Assembly: GCA_023150475.1 (NCBI GenBank)
Contig: JAKLKU010000015.1
Span: 1 to 64,000 of the forward strand
DNA length: 64,000 bases
Reading direction: 5' to 3'
From: Planctomycetota bacterium
GTDB lineage: Bacteria; Planctomycetota; UBA1135; GCA-002686595
Under the pieces are notes generated by a model. It was not told the origin of the DNA, did no database searches, and saw only the letters and a program-made list of their open reading frames with translations. Positions 63,637 to 64,000 of the stretch are shown here, in pieces. The first letter of the stretch is position 1. Each line of letters starts with the position of its first letter. Position numbers and translations under genes: made by a program.

Positions 63637-64000
63637 GTGTTCCCCTCGCTCGTCGCTTTCGCCGCGCTCTCGGCGCTCGCCGCCACGTCCCCTTCGTCGG
63701 CGCAGGTCCACGCCGCCTCCGGTACGCCCGGGCTCGGCGGGTCGCAACACGCCGCCTGTCCTCGCCCGGGGTTCGGCTCGCAGCGTTGGTCCGACCCGGC
63801 GACCTGGCCGACCGGCCACGTGCCGGCGCTCGGCGAGTGCGTCGTCATTCCGGCGGGCCAGAAGATCTGGCTCGACGTCACTCCCCCGCCGCTCGGCGGC
63901 GTGACGATCGACGGCACGCTGACGTTCGCATGCGCCGACCTCGAACTCGTCGCCGATCGCGTCGAAGTGCGCGGCGAGCTCCAGGTCGGCAGCGCGGCGC
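63637..64000 (+). CDS. Secreted G8-domain protein (partial, 3' end outside window)
   Basis: From GTG 63637 the frame encodes a signal peptide (FPSLVAFAALSALAATSPSS, cleavage likely before AQV). A G8-type domain then follows: SQRWSDPATWPTGHVPALGE, CVVIPAGQKIWLDV and GVTIDGTLTFACADLELVAD, the pattern of a tryptophan-containing strand followed by paired beta strands. G8 domains occur in secreted or surface proteins with right-handed beta-helix parts. The gene runs beyond the window end and its full role is unknown. TAGAAT at 63544 may be part of its promoter. It begins about 215 bp after the benzoyl-CoA operon. Confidence 0.65.
   Translation, partial: MFPSLVAFAALSALAATSPSSAQVHAASGTPGLGGSQHAACPRPGFGSQRWSDPATWPTGHVPALGECVVIPAGQKIWLDVTPPPLGGVTIDGTLTFACADLELVADRVEVRGELQVGSAA

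Overview
This window is very GC-rich and densely packed with genes. It looks like a chromosome segment of a diderm (LPS-making) bacterium, because it carries lpxA, an OprP-like porin, several lipoproteins and a three-part efflux set. Four features point tentatively to a planctomycete-like or related high-GC lineage: ECF sigma factors fused to membrane and sensor regions, a thioredoxin/PDZ fusion with a CxxCH motif, a very large YfhO-type membrane protein, and many secreted proteins of unknown function. No rRNA, tRNA, CRISPR array or complete insertion sequence was found. A transposase-like C-terminal fragment lies at the left edge.

Left part (1-21,854). An ABC-2 efflux operon (lipoprotein adaptor, ATPase, permease) is followed by a membrane-anchored histidine phosphatase, a metalloprotease-like protein with an unusual HExxxH motif, a HEAT-repeat protein, a YfhO-like protein, lpxA, a porin, the Trx/cytochrome/PDZ fusion, a glycosyltransferase, a PHP-type lipoprotein and a methyltransferase-like protein.

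Middle part (21,868-47,752). Signalling dominates. Two paralogous HDOD-REC-GGDEF proteins flank a structured, repeat-bearing gap, and an HPt protein precedes one of them. After lipB come two tandem paralogues (28,073-31,363 and 32,842-36,117). In each, an ECF sigma factor is fused through one membrane segment to about eight carboxypeptidase-regulatory-like beta modules. A small secreted protein sits between them. Both fusions have the same spaced upstream block, TGAACC-N12-TGCGACC, exactly 36 bp before the start codon, which suggests autoregulation. This is the best candidate for an undescribed system. Lipoamide dehydrogenase, an NtrB/NtrC-type pair, a beta-propeller protein and a Trk/Ktr potassium channel pair follow.

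Right part (47,766-64,000). A caspase-like protein and an EACC1-like partner form a two-gene conflict-type module. Next come a bacteriohemerythrin with a soluble chemoreceptor-like protein, then a YbaN-family membrane protein. A ten-gene run (52,595-63,422, gaps of 9 nt or less) encodes the central anaerobic benzoyl-CoA pathway in the order had-oah-dch-bcrCBAD, followed by an SDR dehydrogenase, a tryptophanase and a cysteine-synthase-like enzyme. Together these would reduce benzoyl-CoA with ATP to the dienoyl-CoA, hydrate it, oxidise it and open the ring. The window ends inside a secreted G8-domain protein.

A further theme is at least eleven short tandem repeats (units of 6-24 bp). Those inside genes all have units that are multiples of three, and they often lie in signal-peptide-proximal or linker regions.
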